This document shows positions 46,308 to 54,616 of a stretch of DNA of 64,000 nt, piece by piece. Under the pieces are notes generated by a model, which did no database searches, was not told where the DNA came from, and saw only the letters and a program-made list of their open reading frames with translations. Origin of the DNA: Candidatus Denitrolinea symbiosum (lineage in GTDB: Bacteria; Chloroflexota; Anaerolineae; Anaerolineales; Villigracilaceae); contig BLAA01000004.1 of assembly GCA_017312345.1 (NCBI GenBank), positions 124,001 through 188,000 of the forward strand, read 5' to 3'. The number at the start of each line of letters is the position of its first letter. Position 1 is the first letter of the stretch. The translations under genes were made by a program, and so were the position numbers.

Positions 46308-47108
46308 CTATCTAAACATGTCCTGGGTTTTTGGGCGCAGCAGTTCTTTCATGGAGCCTTCGCGCAGCGGATACGGGAAGCCGCGCGCGTGGACGACGGG
46401 CGTGCCTTCGGCGGCCTGTCCCATCATAAGCGAGGCGGCCGCGGCCAGTTCGTCCGCAACGCCGACGACGGTGATTTGCAGTTCGCGCCCGAACAGGTCT
46501 TTCCAGCCGCGCTCGTCCATCACCGCGGGGATTCCGCTCAGCCCGATGCACATGCCGACCGTCCCGATGCGCCAGGCGCGTCCATGTGAGTCGACGAGCA
46601 TGACGCCGATTTTCTTTCCCGTTTTGGACTCGACCTTTTCACGGATCGCGCGTGACGAGGCGTCGGGGTCGCGGGGGAGGAGGAGTACCCCCTCCCCGCC
46701 CCCCTCTGTCTCTCCCCCCAAATTCGGAGAATTTGGGGGGAGATGGAGGGGGGTAACATTCGAGTGGTCAATCCCCGCGTTGGCGCAGACGAAGCCGAGT
46801 CGGTGTTCGACGATGACCGTCCCGGCGCGCACGCGCAGGACCTCGGCGCTTTCCTGCAAAATTAGTTCCGCCAGGCGCGGGTCTTTTTCCGAGCGACGCG
46901 CCAACTCGAGCGCGTCTTCGCTCGGCTGGACGGAGGCCAGGTCCACCATCCGCCCCTCGGCTTTGCTGACGATCTTCGACGTGACGACGAGGATGTCGCC
47001 GTCCGCGAGTTCGATGCCGTTCGCGGCGAGCGCCGAGACAAGAATATCCGCCAGGTCGTCGCCGTGGCGGATAAGGGGAATGTGCTGGAGAGGGGTGAGG
47101 GTGAGCAT
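46308..47108 (-). CDS. cofE: F420-0:gamma-glutamyl ligase CofE
   Basis: This 266-residue protein has IPLIRHGDDLADILVSAL, GDILVVTSKIVSKAEGR and GFVCANAGIDHSNV. CofE adds glutamates to F420-0 using GTP. The start at 47108 matches the usual N-terminus. After GIDHSNV an insert of about 20 residues (PPNSPNLGGETEGGGEG) interrupts the family pattern, which resumes at VLLLPRDPDASS. The insert is encoded by a perfect inverted repeat. It appears to sit in a loop, so the enzyme may still work. The nitroreductase domain found fused in FbiB is a separate gene here. Confidence 0.92.
   Translation of the reverse strand: MLTLTPLQHIPLIRHGDDLADILVSALAANGIELADGDILVVTSKIVSKAEGRMVDLASVQPSEDALELARRSEKDPRLAELILQESAEVLRVRAGTVIVEHRLGFVCANAGIDHSNVTPLHLPPNSPNLGGETEGGGEGVLLLPRDPDASSRAIREKVESKTGKKIGVMLVDSHGRAWRIGTVGMCIGLSGIPAVMDERGWKDLFGRELQITVVGVADELAAAASLMMGQAAEGTPVVHARGFPYPLREGSMKELLRPKTQDMFR
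46711..46743. repeat. In-frame palindromic element inside cofE
   Basis: A perfect 15-bp stem (46711-46725 with 46729-46743) has a 3-base loop, and further C-rich and G-rich flanks extend it to about 46685-46757. It encodes the NSPNLGGE insert of CofE. Confidence 0.85.
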
Positions 47109-47126
47109 CTTGGTCGGTTGCCAGTG

Positions 47127-47168
47127 ACTGATCACTGATCACTGATTACTGATCACTGTTCACTGATC
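47127..47168. repeat. Heptamer array between npdG and cofE (ACTGATC type)
   Basis: Six consecutive units around ACTGATC fill the gap between the two genes. The npdG stop codon lies at the edge of the last unit. Confidence 0.9.
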
Positions 47169-47844
47169 ACTTTCTCTCCGCCCCCGTAATCTTGATCCCC
47201 GCGTGCGCGCTTCCATATTTTTTGTTGATGCCGATCAGCACGCTGGTGAGACCTTCGACCACGACGGAGTTTTCGAGCGGACCGGCGTCCCAGCCTGTCA
47301 GCCCCGCGGCCTCCACGAGTTTGAGCGTCTCGGCGCGCGCCTCTTTGGATGTGCCAGTCACCAGCACGTCGCACTCCACGTCCGCGTCGGTGAGCAGATG
47401 TTCGTGGGAGACGTTCTGGAACGCGGCGCAGACTTGCGCGTCCGCGCCGAGGATCTCGCGCGCTTCCTGCGCGGCGGAGCCCGCCTTCGGCATTTGCACC
47501 GTCGCCACTTTCGGCGGGACGAGCGGGACGGTTACGTCAATCAGGATTTTCCCTTTGACCGCGTCTTTCACCGCCTCGAGCGTGGACCGGTGCGCGGCGT
47601 ACGGGACGGTCAGGACGACGATGTCAGCCTGGCGCGCGGCGTCGAAGTTGCTCATTCCCTGGATGAAGGCTTCGCCCTGAAGCCGGTCCATTAATTCCGA
47701 GGCGGCGGCCTCTGCCTTTGCCGCCTCCCGCGACCCGATGTGGACGTGGTAGCCCGCCTTCGCCCAGCGATAGGCGAGTCCTTTACCTTCCTTGCCGGTT
47801 CCGCCGAGGACGGCGACAGTTAACAGAATGGGGGAATTTGTCAT
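47167..47844 (-). CDS. npdG: NADPH-dependent F420 reductase
   Basis: This 225-residue Rossmann protein has VLGGTGKEGKGLAYRWAKAG and VHIGSR for NADP binding, ADIVVLTVPYAAH and AAFQNVSHEHL. It transfers hydride between NADPH and F420, supplying reduced F420 to the LLM and PPOX enzymes. The ATG at 47844 has GGAG 8 bases upstream; a TTG four codons earlier is less likely. It heads the F420 operon. Confidence 0.9.
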   Translation of the reverse strand: MTNSPILLTVAVLGGTGKEGKGLAYRWAKAGYHVHIGSREAAKAEAAASELMDRLQGEAFIQGMSNFDAARQADIVVLTVPYAAHRSTLEAVKDAVKGKILIDVTVPLVPPKVATVQMPKAGSAAQEAREILGADAQVCAAFQNVSHEHLLTDADVECDVLVTGTSKEARAETLKLVEAAGLTGWDAGPLENSVVVEGLTSVLIGINKKYGSAHAGIKITGAERK

Positions 47845-47903
47845 AGTGCGCTCCAATGTGGTGGTGTTGACGTACGCGGGATGCGATCCCGGAGAAACTC
47901 AGA

Positions 47904-50423
47904 TCAAAAATGGCTGGGCAGCGCGGCGCCGTCGGATGCCAGTTCCCACAGGGTTTGATAGGCGGCCTCGCGCAGGTCCGAGTCTCGGCTGTGGACGGCC
48001 TCGACGATCCGTTTCACGACGTTTTCGCCGGGCGCGCGGCGCAGGCGCTCCAGCGCGGCGAGACGTTCCTCGACGGTCCCGTCCGAGAACGCGTCCAACA
48101 GAATATCGGTGGCGGGGACGCCGGGCGAGATGCCCATTCCCTGCTTGCCCGCGTATTCGATCAGCCACTGGGTTTCGGACGGCGGCGTGAGCGGGCGCGG
48201 GACGCGCGGGTCGCGCGCGAGCGACCGGCTTTCGATGGCTTCCGCGGCCGAGTTCTTGACGATCCACTGGTCGTCGTTCACCTGCCGGTCTTGCAGGAGT
48301 TCGAGCGCCCAGGGTTCGTCCACGCGTGCCAGCCCGTAGACCGCTGAGCGGCGGACGAGGATGTCCTGCATGGTCGCGCCGTCCCTGAGCATGGCGTGAC
48401 CTTCCTGCGGGTCGTTGGCGAGCGCTTCGGCCGCGGCGCGGCGCAGTTCCTCGTCGCCTTCCAGCAGGGCGTGCGCCACCGCTTCGAGCGCGTTTGTGGA
48501 TCCCAGAGCGACCAGCGCGAGACAGGCGGCGCGCCGCGCCGCGAGACTGGGCGCCGTAGTGGTGGACGAAAGCAGTTCCAGCGCCTTCGAGTCGCGGATC
48601 ACGCCGCTCCCCAGCGCGGCCAGCGCGATGAGTTCGAACGAGAGCGATTGCAGCGACTGGCGGAAGAAGGCCGCCGCGCCAGGGTCGCCGCAGAGAGCCA
48701 GGGCGGCCATGGCCTGTCCGCGCAGGCCGCGCGGCTGGGTCTCGTCTTGCAGCAGGCGCGCCAGCCCGGCCATCACGCGTCCGCGCCAGGCGGCTTCGCG
48801 CGGCGCCTCGCGCAGCCAGCGGGCCGCGGTCAACAGCGGGCGTTGCAGCAGCGGGTCGTCGGAATCGAGCATGGCCTCTGCCACGCGGGTCGCGTCGCCC
48901 TGCGAGGCGAGGTAGCGCGCCGCCAGCGTCTTGCCGCCCCAGTCGGGCTGCCGGATCAAGGCGTCGTCGGTCTTGTAAGCGCTCAGGGCGCGCCCGGCGA
49001 GGTATCCGCCGAAGATCGGATGCAGGAAGCGCATGAGGCGGTTCGGATGTGTGAGCAGCAGTCCGCTTTCGGACATTTTTCCGAGCAGGCCGCTGGACGG
49101 AGCCTGGACCGCGCCCGCTTCTTTTTTCTGGCTGAGCGGACCGGTACCAGCGTTCGGCGCCTCGCCCTCGGCGGGGGGCGTCCCTTCGACGGGTTTTTCC
49201 TCCGCCGGTTCGAACGAACGCACCCACTCGCGCGCTTTGCGCGGGTCGAAGATCGGCTGCGCGTTCAACGTCGCCTGCATGGCGAGCGTCTCCAGCGCGG
49301 CGGCGGGCGTGTCGGGCGGCGCGACGCGGCGGATGTGCGCGGCGATGGCGTCCTGGACGTGCGGACCGAGGCTGTCCCCGGCGAATCCGCCCCAGATCTT
49401 CAACGTCAATTCGAAAGGCGTCAGGTATTGGTTTCCGTATCCGAGCCAGGCTTCGAGCAGGATCGGGTCAATGGCCTCCTGCGTCATCTGCGCCCAGGCC
49501 TCGCTTTCGAGGAAGCGCTTCCATAGTCCGCCCCACTTGCGGATGAACTCGGTCTGGCGATGCGCGTCCCAGCCCATCAGGGCGAGCGGCGCAAACCCGA
49601 GTTCCAGCAGGCCGTCCATCCGTTCGGGCAGCGCGGTTGCGACGACGCGCGTATCGGGATGAGCCTGGAGCAGCGTCTTCAGAAAATCGCAGACGGTCTT
49701 TTGTCCGTCGGCCGGGAGTTCGTCGAAGCCGTCCAGCAACAGAAGCGCCCGTCCGCTTTTGAAGATGTACTGCGCGAAAGACGCCATGCGTCCGACCTCC
49801 AGGAAGGAGGTCCGCTCCGCTTCGGCGTCAATGATTGGGTTGAGGATGTTCTGCGGATTGTCCACCGGCAGGGACAGGTCCGCGACGTGGACGAGGAAGG
49901 GGACGCGGTCGGCGAGCGCGCCCAACTGCGGGTCGCGGTTGGCCGACAGCGTGGCGAGATGCGCCAGCGCGACCGTCTTGCCGAGGCCGTACGCGCCGAC
50001 AACGGCGATGTTGCTCCCGCCCGAAAGCGCCTGCGGCAAAGTCAGGGACGGGGCGCGGTAGAGACTCGCCAGTTCGGGCCAGGAGGGGAGGTAGGGCAGA
50101 GTTTGGGAGACGATGTCTTCGGGAGGCAGACTCGCGCCCGGCTCGACGCGCGGCGGCGGGGCGATGAACTTCGGCGTCAGGATGATTTCGTCCAGCGCGA
50201 AGAGGGGCGCGGCCAGGTGCATCCCCTGGGCGCGGCGCAGCGTGACCCGCCGCAGGTTGTCCTCTATGCCGGTGGAGCGGCGCGCGCGGGCCTCCTCGCG
50301 GCGGACGGCCATCCCCGCGCGCCACTCGCGGAACGCGGGACGCATCCGCGCCGCCAGGAACGAAGCGAGGATGCCGAAGACGGCGCCGATGCCGAAGGAG
50401 AGAGGGTCAATGTAGAACGGCAT
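47904..50423 (-). CDS. Membrane-anchored NACHT NTPase with HEAT repeats
   Basis: The product has 839 residues. One membrane helix lies at residues 8-25, then a basic linker. The NACHT STAND domain has Walker A VVGAYGLGKTVALAHL (about residue 143) and Walker B ALLLLDGFDELPADG (about residue 230). Residues 430-480 are a flexible proline/glutamate-rich stretch. From residue 570 on, alanine-rich helical pairs (RRAAAEALAND, RRSAVYGLARVDEP) are HEAT-like repeats, probably the sensor. Such proteins act as signalling or defence switches. No effector domain is recognised at the N-terminus. It lies 13 bases after the zinc-ribbon gene. Confidence 0.85.
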   Translation of the reverse strand: MPFYIDPLSFGIGAVFGILASFLAARMRPAFREWRAGMAVRREEARARRSTGIEDNLRRVTLRRAQGMHLAAPLFALDEIILTPKFIAPPPRVEPGASLPPEDIVSQTLPYLPSWPELASLYRAPSLTLPQALSGGSNIAVVGAYGLGKTVALAHLATLSANRDPQLGALADRVPFLVHVADLSLPVDNPQNILNPIIDAEAERTSFLEVGRMASFAQYIFKSGRALLLLDGFDELPADGQKTVCDFLKTLLQAHPDTRVVATALPERMDGLLELGFAPLALMGWDAHRQTEFIRKWGGLWKRFLESEAWAQMTQEAIDPILLEAWLGYGNQYLTPFELTLKIWGGFAGDSLGPHVQDAIAAHIRRVAPPDTPAAALETLAMQATLNAQPIFDPRKAREWVRSFEPAEEKPVEGTPPAEGEAPNAGTGPLSQKKEAGAVQAPSSGLLGKMSESGLLLTHPNRLMRFLHPIFGGYLAGRALSAYKTDDALIRQPDWGGKTLAARYLASQGDATRVAEAMLDSDDPLLQRPLLTAARWLREAPREAAWRGRVMAGLARLLQDETQPRGLRGQAMAALALCGDPGAAAFFRQSLQSLSFELIALAALGSGVIRDSKALELLSSTTTAPSLAARRAACLALVALGSTNALEAVAHALLEGDEELRRAAAEALANDPQEGHAMLRDGATMQDILVRRSAVYGLARVDEPWALELLQDRQVNDDQWIVKNSAAEAIESRSLARDPRVPRPLTPPSETQWLIEYAGKQGMGISPGVPATDILLDAFSDGTVEERLAALERLRRAPGENVVKRIVEAVHSRDSDLREAAYQTLWELASDGAALPSHF

Positions 50424-50436
50424 GTCCCAGTTTGGA

Positions 50437-51138
50437 TCAATCCGTGAAAAGGATGCGCGCGCAGGTGGGACAGCGCGCGATCTCGCGGCTGACGCGCACG
50501 GTCTGCTGTTGCGCGGGCGTGAGCGTGGTCCCGCAGGCCGCGCAAGCCCCGTCGCTGATGACGGCGACGGCCACCCCGCGCTTGTCGCGGCGCAGGGCGT
50601 CGTATTGGTCGAGGATGGAGGCTTCGAGCGGCGCGCCTGCGGCTTTGCGTTCGGCCTCCAGACGCTCGAGGCTGCGCGCCAGGGTCTCGCGTTCGCGCGT
50701 CAGGTCGCGGGCCTGGGCGCCGAGGCGGGATTCGACTCCGCCCAGCGCGGCCCGCGCCTCGGTCAGGGATGCGCCGGCGTCGTCGTTCGCCAGCATCGCT
50801 TCGAGCAGGCGGTCTTCCAGCGTGGCGAGATATTTTTTCAGCGAGGCTGCTTCGTGCTGCAAATCCTGAAGTTCCTTTGGATTGCGGACCGCGCCGCTGT
50901 ATAGACTGGATTCGGTCTGCTCGATCTTGATGCGCTGGGACTGGGCTTCCGCTTCGGCCTGACGTTGGGCGCGTTCGGTTTCCCGACGCGTTTCCTCCGC
51001 CGCGGCGAGGCGTTCGGAGGCGGCGCGCAGTTCCGCGTCGTTGTCGAGCGCGGCGCGGATGGCTTCGAGGCGGGCGCGCGCCCGGTCCATTTGCGTGTCT
51101 ATCTGCTGGAGGCGGTATAGTCCGAGGGCGGCGCTCAT
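50437..51138 (-). CDS. Coiled-coil protein with C-terminal zinc ribbon (CT398/DUF164-like)
   Basis: This 233-residue protein is almost wholly coiled coil (residues 5-180), with the conserved NPKELQDLQHEAASLKKYL hinge. It ends in a C4 zinc ribbon (CAACG and CPTCARIL). Family members have been linked to secretion, flagella and RNA metabolism, with no settled role. TATAAT lies 6 bases before its ATG and no ribosome binding site is seen. It is followed 13 bases later by the NACHT-HEAT gene. Confidence 0.85.
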   Translation of the reverse strand: MSAALGLYRLQQIDTQMDRARARLEAIRAALDNDAELRAASERLAAAEETRRETERAQRQAEAEAQSQRIKIEQTESSLYSGAVRNPKELQDLQHEAASLKKYLATLEDRLLEAMLANDDAGASLTEARAALGGVESRLGAQARDLTRERETLARSLERLEAERKAAGAPLEASILDQYDALRRDKRGVAVAVISDGACAACGTTLTPAQQQTVRVSREIARCPTCARILFTD

Positions 51139-51144
51139 GGGGTG

Positions 51145-51150
51145 ATTATA
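51145..51150 (-). promoter_or_regulatory. -10 element of the zinc-ribbon/NACHT pair
   Basis: TATAAT on the minus strand is followed by CACCCC and then the ATG at 51138, a spacing that predicts a leaderless mRNA. Confidence 0.6.
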
Positions 51151-51153
51151 AAA

Positions 51154-51188
51154 CAGAAACCAGGTTTCTCGAAGAAACCTGGTTTCTG
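51154..51188. repeat. AGAAACC/GGTTTCT double palindrome
   Basis: Two 15-base self-complementary blocks (51155-51169 and 51173-51187) flank CGA and also pair with each other, giving a 16-bp stem. It lies just after the stop of the beta-lactamase-fold gene. It could end transcription from that side. Confidence 0.9.
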
Positions 51189-51192
51189 CGCG

Positions 51193-52683
51193 TTACTGTG
51201 TCGATACGTTGAAATAATTGTAGACGGCTTGCGAGATCTGGCCGAAGAGTTTGTTGGCGTTGTCGAAGACGATCTGGACGGGGTGATAGGTGTAGACCGC
51301 GATGACGTAGTTGCCGCCCGGCGAGTAGACGATGGCCGCGTCGCTGACGTTGTTGATGACGCCCGCGTTGTTGGTGATCCAGCCGTGCTTGTGGGCGATG
51401 CGCGTCCCTTCGGGGACGCCCGCCTGCAGGAGCGCGCCGAGTTTGTCCTGCACGAGGATCTCGATCATCTGCTGGCAGACCTGCTGGCTGATCTTGCCGG
51501 GGAAGACGGCCACCAGCGCGCCGCCGTTCTTGTCCGCGCATTGGTAGAGGTCTTCGAGTAATATGCCCATGTCCGAGGGCGTGGTCTGGTTGTAGTCGTC
51601 GGGGTTGGCGCTCACGTCGACGCGCGAGTTGGAGGGCGTGGTCATTCTCTGGAGCAGGGGCGCGCCCTGATAGAAATAGCCCGCCATGAAGGTGTTTTCA
51701 AGGCCGAGGGCTTTCATCTTTTCGGTGACGAGGAGCGGACCGCGGTTCTCGTCCAGCGCGGCCATGAACTTGTCGGCGGGCGGGTTTTCGGAGCGGCGGA
51801 TCATGTCTACCATCGCGTCGAGAGTCTTTTGGTCGAGGGCGGCCGCGCCGAACTGGCTGTAGTACGAGATCATGATGGGAATCTTGGCGGTGGAGGAGGC
51901 GGTGAAGGCCACGTCGGGTTGGACGGAGATCGGCTGGCCGGCGTTCTCGGCGAAGTGGATCTCCTGTCCCGTTTGCAGGTCGAGCATGTACAGACCGACG
52001 AGGCCGTCGAAGTCGTTAAGCTGGATGATCTGTTTGAGCAGGATTTCGAGATTGTCGAGGGTGGGATGCGCCGCGGCCGTGCGGATGGAGGTCAGCGCGA
52101 CGGCGCGGCTGGAGGGGGAGCGCAGGGCGTCTTCGATGAGGGTGACGGCGCGCTCCACGTCGAGGGTCTGGCCGGGCGCGCCGGGCAGGAAGTTGGTGGT
52201 GCCGGGAATCGGCTGGGCCGGGGCGGGAGGCGTGTCGTAGCGAAGGGCGATCTCGTTCTGGAGGTAGTCGCGCAGGCGCGCTTCCGAGAGTTCGGAGACG
52301 AGCGGGACGTCGGCCGCGGCGGGCGGACGGTTCCAGAGGTAGTCCCAGAATCCGCCCCAGAAGGAAGCGCCGGTGCGGGTCAGGTCTGCGGCGGCGAGCA
52401 TGGCGTCCATGTTCACCTGGAATCCGACCTGGCTGGGCGTGATGAGGATGTTCGATCCCAGGTACTCCACCATGACCGGCGAGGTATAGACTTGCAGGAC
52501 GCGCTGGGAGGCCGTGGCCGGGTCCACGCCGCCGACCGGGACGCCGGCGATGGTCATCCCGGCGGGGTAACTGTTCCGCTGGCGGCTGTAGCCGACGAGG
52601 GCAACAATGGTCAGGATGACGGCGGCGCTGAGGAACAGGGCGGAAATACCGCGCAAAATCAGGGGGAAATTTCGGCTTTTCAT
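51193..52683 (-). CDS. Membrane-anchored beta-lactamase/transpeptidase-fold serine hydrolase
   Basis: The product has 496 residues. One membrane helix lies at residues 10-32. An extracytoplasmic region with VPVGGVDPATASQRVLQVY resembles the VanW-associated PG-binding domain. The C-terminal half is of the beta-lactamase class A fold with the catalytic STAK, a SEN in the place of SDN, and KHGW in the place of KTG. It is probably a cell-wall hydrolase or penicillin-binding-like protein and not a resistance enzyme, since anchor and domain order differ. The start at 52683 is preceded by GGTGA. Confidence 0.82.
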   Translation of the reverse strand: MKSRNFPLILRGISALFLSAAVILTIVALVGYSRQRNSYPAGMTIAGVPVGGVDPATASQRVLQVYTSPVMVEYLGSNILITPSQVGFQVNMDAMLAAADLTRTGASFWGGFWDYLWNRPPAAADVPLVSELSEARLRDYLQNEIALRYDTPPAPAQPIPGTTNFLPGAPGQTLDVERAVTLIEDALRSPSSRAVALTSIRTAAAHPTLDNLEILLKQIIQLNDFDGLVGLYMLDLQTGQEIHFAENAGQPISVQPDVAFTASSTAKIPIMISYYSQFGAAALDQKTLDAMVDMIRRSENPPADKFMAALDENRGPLLVTEKMKALGLENTFMAGYFYQGAPLLQRMTTPSNSRVDVSANPDDYNQTTPSDMGILLEDLYQCADKNGGALVAVFPGKISQQVCQQMIEILVQDKLGALLQAGVPEGTRIAHKHGWITNNAGVINNVSDAAIVYSPGGNYVIAVYTYHPVQIVFDNANKLFGQISQAVYNYFNVSTQ

Positions 52684-52714
52684 TCTCACCAAAGCATGAC
52701 GAATGTCACGAAAA

Positions 52715-52723
52715 AGTATAACA
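52715..52723 (-). promoter_or_regulatory. Extended -10 of the beta-lactamase-fold gene
   Basis: TGTTATACT on the minus strand is an extended -10 (TG, one base, TATACT) about 31 bases before the ATG. Confidence 0.5.
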
Positions 52724-52796
52724 TATTCACTGGGGGGAGTTGTGCTAGAATGGAAGGCGGCAGGCGGCAGGAAAATCCAACGATAAGGAATGAGAC

Positions 52797-53759
52797 ATGC
52801 TTCGCTCCTTTCTGATCTATCTTTCCAAGGCGCAGTGGGCGCAGAACATTGTGACGGGCTGGTCGTTCGCGTGGAAGGCGGCCTCCCGCTTTGTTGCGGG
52901 GGAAAAGACGGCGGATGCCGTCCGCGTCGTCCGCGACCTGAACGCCAAAGGAGTCAACGCCACGCTCGACCATCTCGGAGAGCATACATCCACGGCCGAC
53001 GAGGCTGCCCAGGCTACGCAGGATATCCTGGCGATCCTGGACGAAATCGAAACGGCGGGCGTGCGCGCCAACGTCTCCATCAAACTGACGCAGATCGGCA
53101 TGGGGCTGGACGAATCGGTCTGCCGCGAGAACCTTCAGCGCATCCTCCAGCGCGCCAGGGAACACGGCAACTTCATCCGCATTGATATTGAAGACACGCC
53201 CTACACCGACACGACGCTCGCCATCTACCAGTCCATGCTGGAGCGCGGCTTCACGAACCGTCACTTCGGTATGGCGGTGCAGTCCTATCTCTTCCGCGCC
53301 GAAGCGGATACGAAAGCCCTGCTCGCGAACAAGACCACCATCCGGCTGGTCAAGGGCGCGTACAAGGAACCGCCCGAAAAAGCCTTCCCGAAGAAGGCGG
53401 ACGTGGACGCCAACTACGACCTGTTGACGCGGCTGCTGATTGACGCCTCCCTCGCGGACCGTTCGAAGTTGAGCGAAGACGGACGCGTCCCGCCCATCCC
53501 CGTGATCGCCACGCACGACGAAAAGCGCATCGAGTTTACCGTCTCGTACGCGAACAAAGTCGGCCTCCCCAAAGACGGGCTGGAATTCCAAATGCTCTAC
53601 GGCATCCGCCGCGATTTGCAGGAGAAACTGGCAAAGGACGGATATCCCGTGCGCGTGTACGTCCCCTTTGGCACGCATTGGTATCCGTACTTCATGCGGC
53701 GGCTGGCGGAGCGACCGGCGAACATCTGGTTCTTCATCTCGAATTTCTTCAAAGGATAA
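52797..53759 (+). CDS. Proline dehydrogenase
   Basis: This 320-residue FAD enzyme has a TIM-barrel PRODH domain with VSIKLTQIGMGLD, IRIDIEDTPYTDTTL, RLVKGAYKEPPEKAFPKK and the final YVPFGTHWYPYFMRRLAERP. It oxidises proline to pyrroline-5-carboxylate at the membrane. It is a stand-alone short form of PutA with no P5C dehydrogenase domain. AAGGA lies before the ATG. Two AGGCGGC heptamers sit upstream at 52755-52768. Confidence 0.94.
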   Translation: MLRSFLIYLSKAQWAQNIVTGWSFAWKAASRFVAGEKTADAVRVVRDLNAKGVNATLDHLGEHTSTADEAAQATQDILAILDEIETAGVRANVSIKLTQIGMGLDESVCRENLQRILQRAREHGNFIRIDIEDTPYTDTTLAIYQSMLERGFTNRHFGMAVQSYLFRAEADTKALLANKTTIRLVKGAYKEPPEKAFPKKADVDANYDLLTRLLIDASLADRSKLSEDGRVPPIPVIATHDEKRIEFTVSYANKVGLPKDGLEFQMLYGIRRDLQEKLAKDGYPVRVYVPFGTHWYPYFMRRLAERPANIWFFISNFFKG

Positions 53760-53763
53760 GCGC

Positions 53764-53820
53764 GTCCGTCCCGCGGACGGACAATCTCTGCAACCCGTTC
53801 TCCCGTCGGGAAACGGGTTT
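53764..53820 (+). terminator. Tandem hairpins after the proline dehydrogenase gene
   Basis: GTCCGTCC/GGACGGAC (53764-53782) is followed by AACCCGTT/AACGGGTT (53792-53819), with a TTT tail. Confidence 0.65.
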
Positions 53821-53834
53821 CGGCGTTTCTGTGG

Positions 53835-53840
53835 TTTAAT
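53835..53840 (+). promoter_or_regulatory. Possible -10 of the SDR gene
   Basis: TTTAAT is followed by 6 bases and then the ATG at 53847. No ribosome binding site is present, so it fits the leaderless pattern. Confidence 0.45.
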
Positions 53841-53846
53841 TACCCC

Positions 53847-54578
53847 ATGACCCGTTCCTTCGCCCTCGTCACCGGCGGCGCGCATCGGCTCGGCAGGGAC
53901 TTTGCCCTGTTGCTCGCGCGCATGGACTATGACATCCTCCTGCATTTTCACTCCGCCGAAGACGACGCCCGACGCGTGAAAGCCGAGATCGAAGCGTTGG
54001 GCAGGCAGGCGCATCTTTTGAAAGCCGATCTTTCCAACCCCGAAGAAGTTCACTCCATCTTCGAGCAAATAACATTCATCCTTCGGCCTTCAGCCTTCAT
54101 CCTTCGAGTTCTGGTGAACTCTGCCGCCGTCATGTCGGCGGGACATCCGCGCGACCTGACCCTCGAAGACTGGGATTCCGCCCTGAACCTGAACCTGCGC
54201 GCGCCGTTCCTGATGGCGCAAGCGGCCGCGCGGCTGATGACCTCCGGCGGACTGATCGTCAACGTGAGCGACATCGGCGCGCAGAAGGCGTGGAGCCGCT
54301 ACCCGGCGTACACGGTCAGCAAGTCCGCGCTCGAGTCGTTGACCAAAGTGTTGGCGCGGGCGTTCGCGCCGTCCATCCGCGTCAACGCCATCGCGCCGGG
54401 ACTCGTCTACCCGTCGGACGCGGTTACGCCCGAGGTGTGGGAGCGGCTGACGGCGCGGCTGCCGCTCCAACGTCCCGCGCGCGGCGAGGAGCTCGCGTCC
54501 GCTCTCGAATTCCTCATCAGGAACGAGTACGTCACTGGACAGACGATCGTTGTGGATGGGGGTTACTCCCTTGTTTGA
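53847..54578 (+). CDS. Short-chain dehydrogenase, pteridine-reductase-like
   Basis: This 243-residue SDR has TGGAHRLG near residue 10 (the RLG form seen in pteridine reductases PTR1 and FolM), LVNSAAV, the catalytic YTVSK and VVDGGYSLV. It would reduce a carbonyl or pterin with NADPH. Residues 76-87 (TFILRPSAFILR) come from a heptamer repeat and stand where SDRs normally have an FGxLDxLVN stretch, so that loop is altered. Pterin as substrate is an inference from the RLG motif and from the folE and folB genes elsewhere in the window. Confidence 0.78.
   Translation: MTRSFALVTGGAHRLGRDFALLLARMDYDILLHFHSAEDDARRVKAEIEALGRQAHLLKADLSNPEEVHSIFEQITFILRPSAFILRVLVNSAAVMSAGHPRDLTLEDWDSALNLNLRAPFLMAQAAARLMTSGGLIVNVSDIGAQKAWSRYPAYTVSKSALESLTKVLARAFAPSIRVNAIAPGLVYPSDAVTPEVWERLTARLPLQRPARGEELASALEFLIRNEYVTGQTIVVDGGYSLV
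54074..54108. repeat. Heptamer array inside the SDR gene (CTTCATC type)
   Basis: Five units around CTTCATC lie in frame within the SDR coding region. Confidence 0.8.
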
Positions 54579-54585
54579 AATCGCC

Positions 54586-54606
54586 AATTACCATTTACCA
54601 GTTATC
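54586..54606. repeat. Heptamer array before the DinB gene
   Basis: Three units (AATTACC, ATTTACC, AGTTATC) are followed in phase by AGGAGAA, which is the ribosome binding site of the next gene. Confidence 0.7.
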
Positions 54607-54616
54607 AGGAGAAACC

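Noticed and set aside
47904..50423. DGR target status for the NACHT-HEAT protein
   Set aside because: Its C-terminus is HEAT-like helices with no C-type-lectin framework or NNC-rich codon block.
51193..52683. Antibiotic-resistance beta-lactamase
   Set aside because: It has a membrane anchor, an extra N-terminal wall-binding-like domain and KHG and SEN variants of the usual motifs, more like a cell-wall enzyme.
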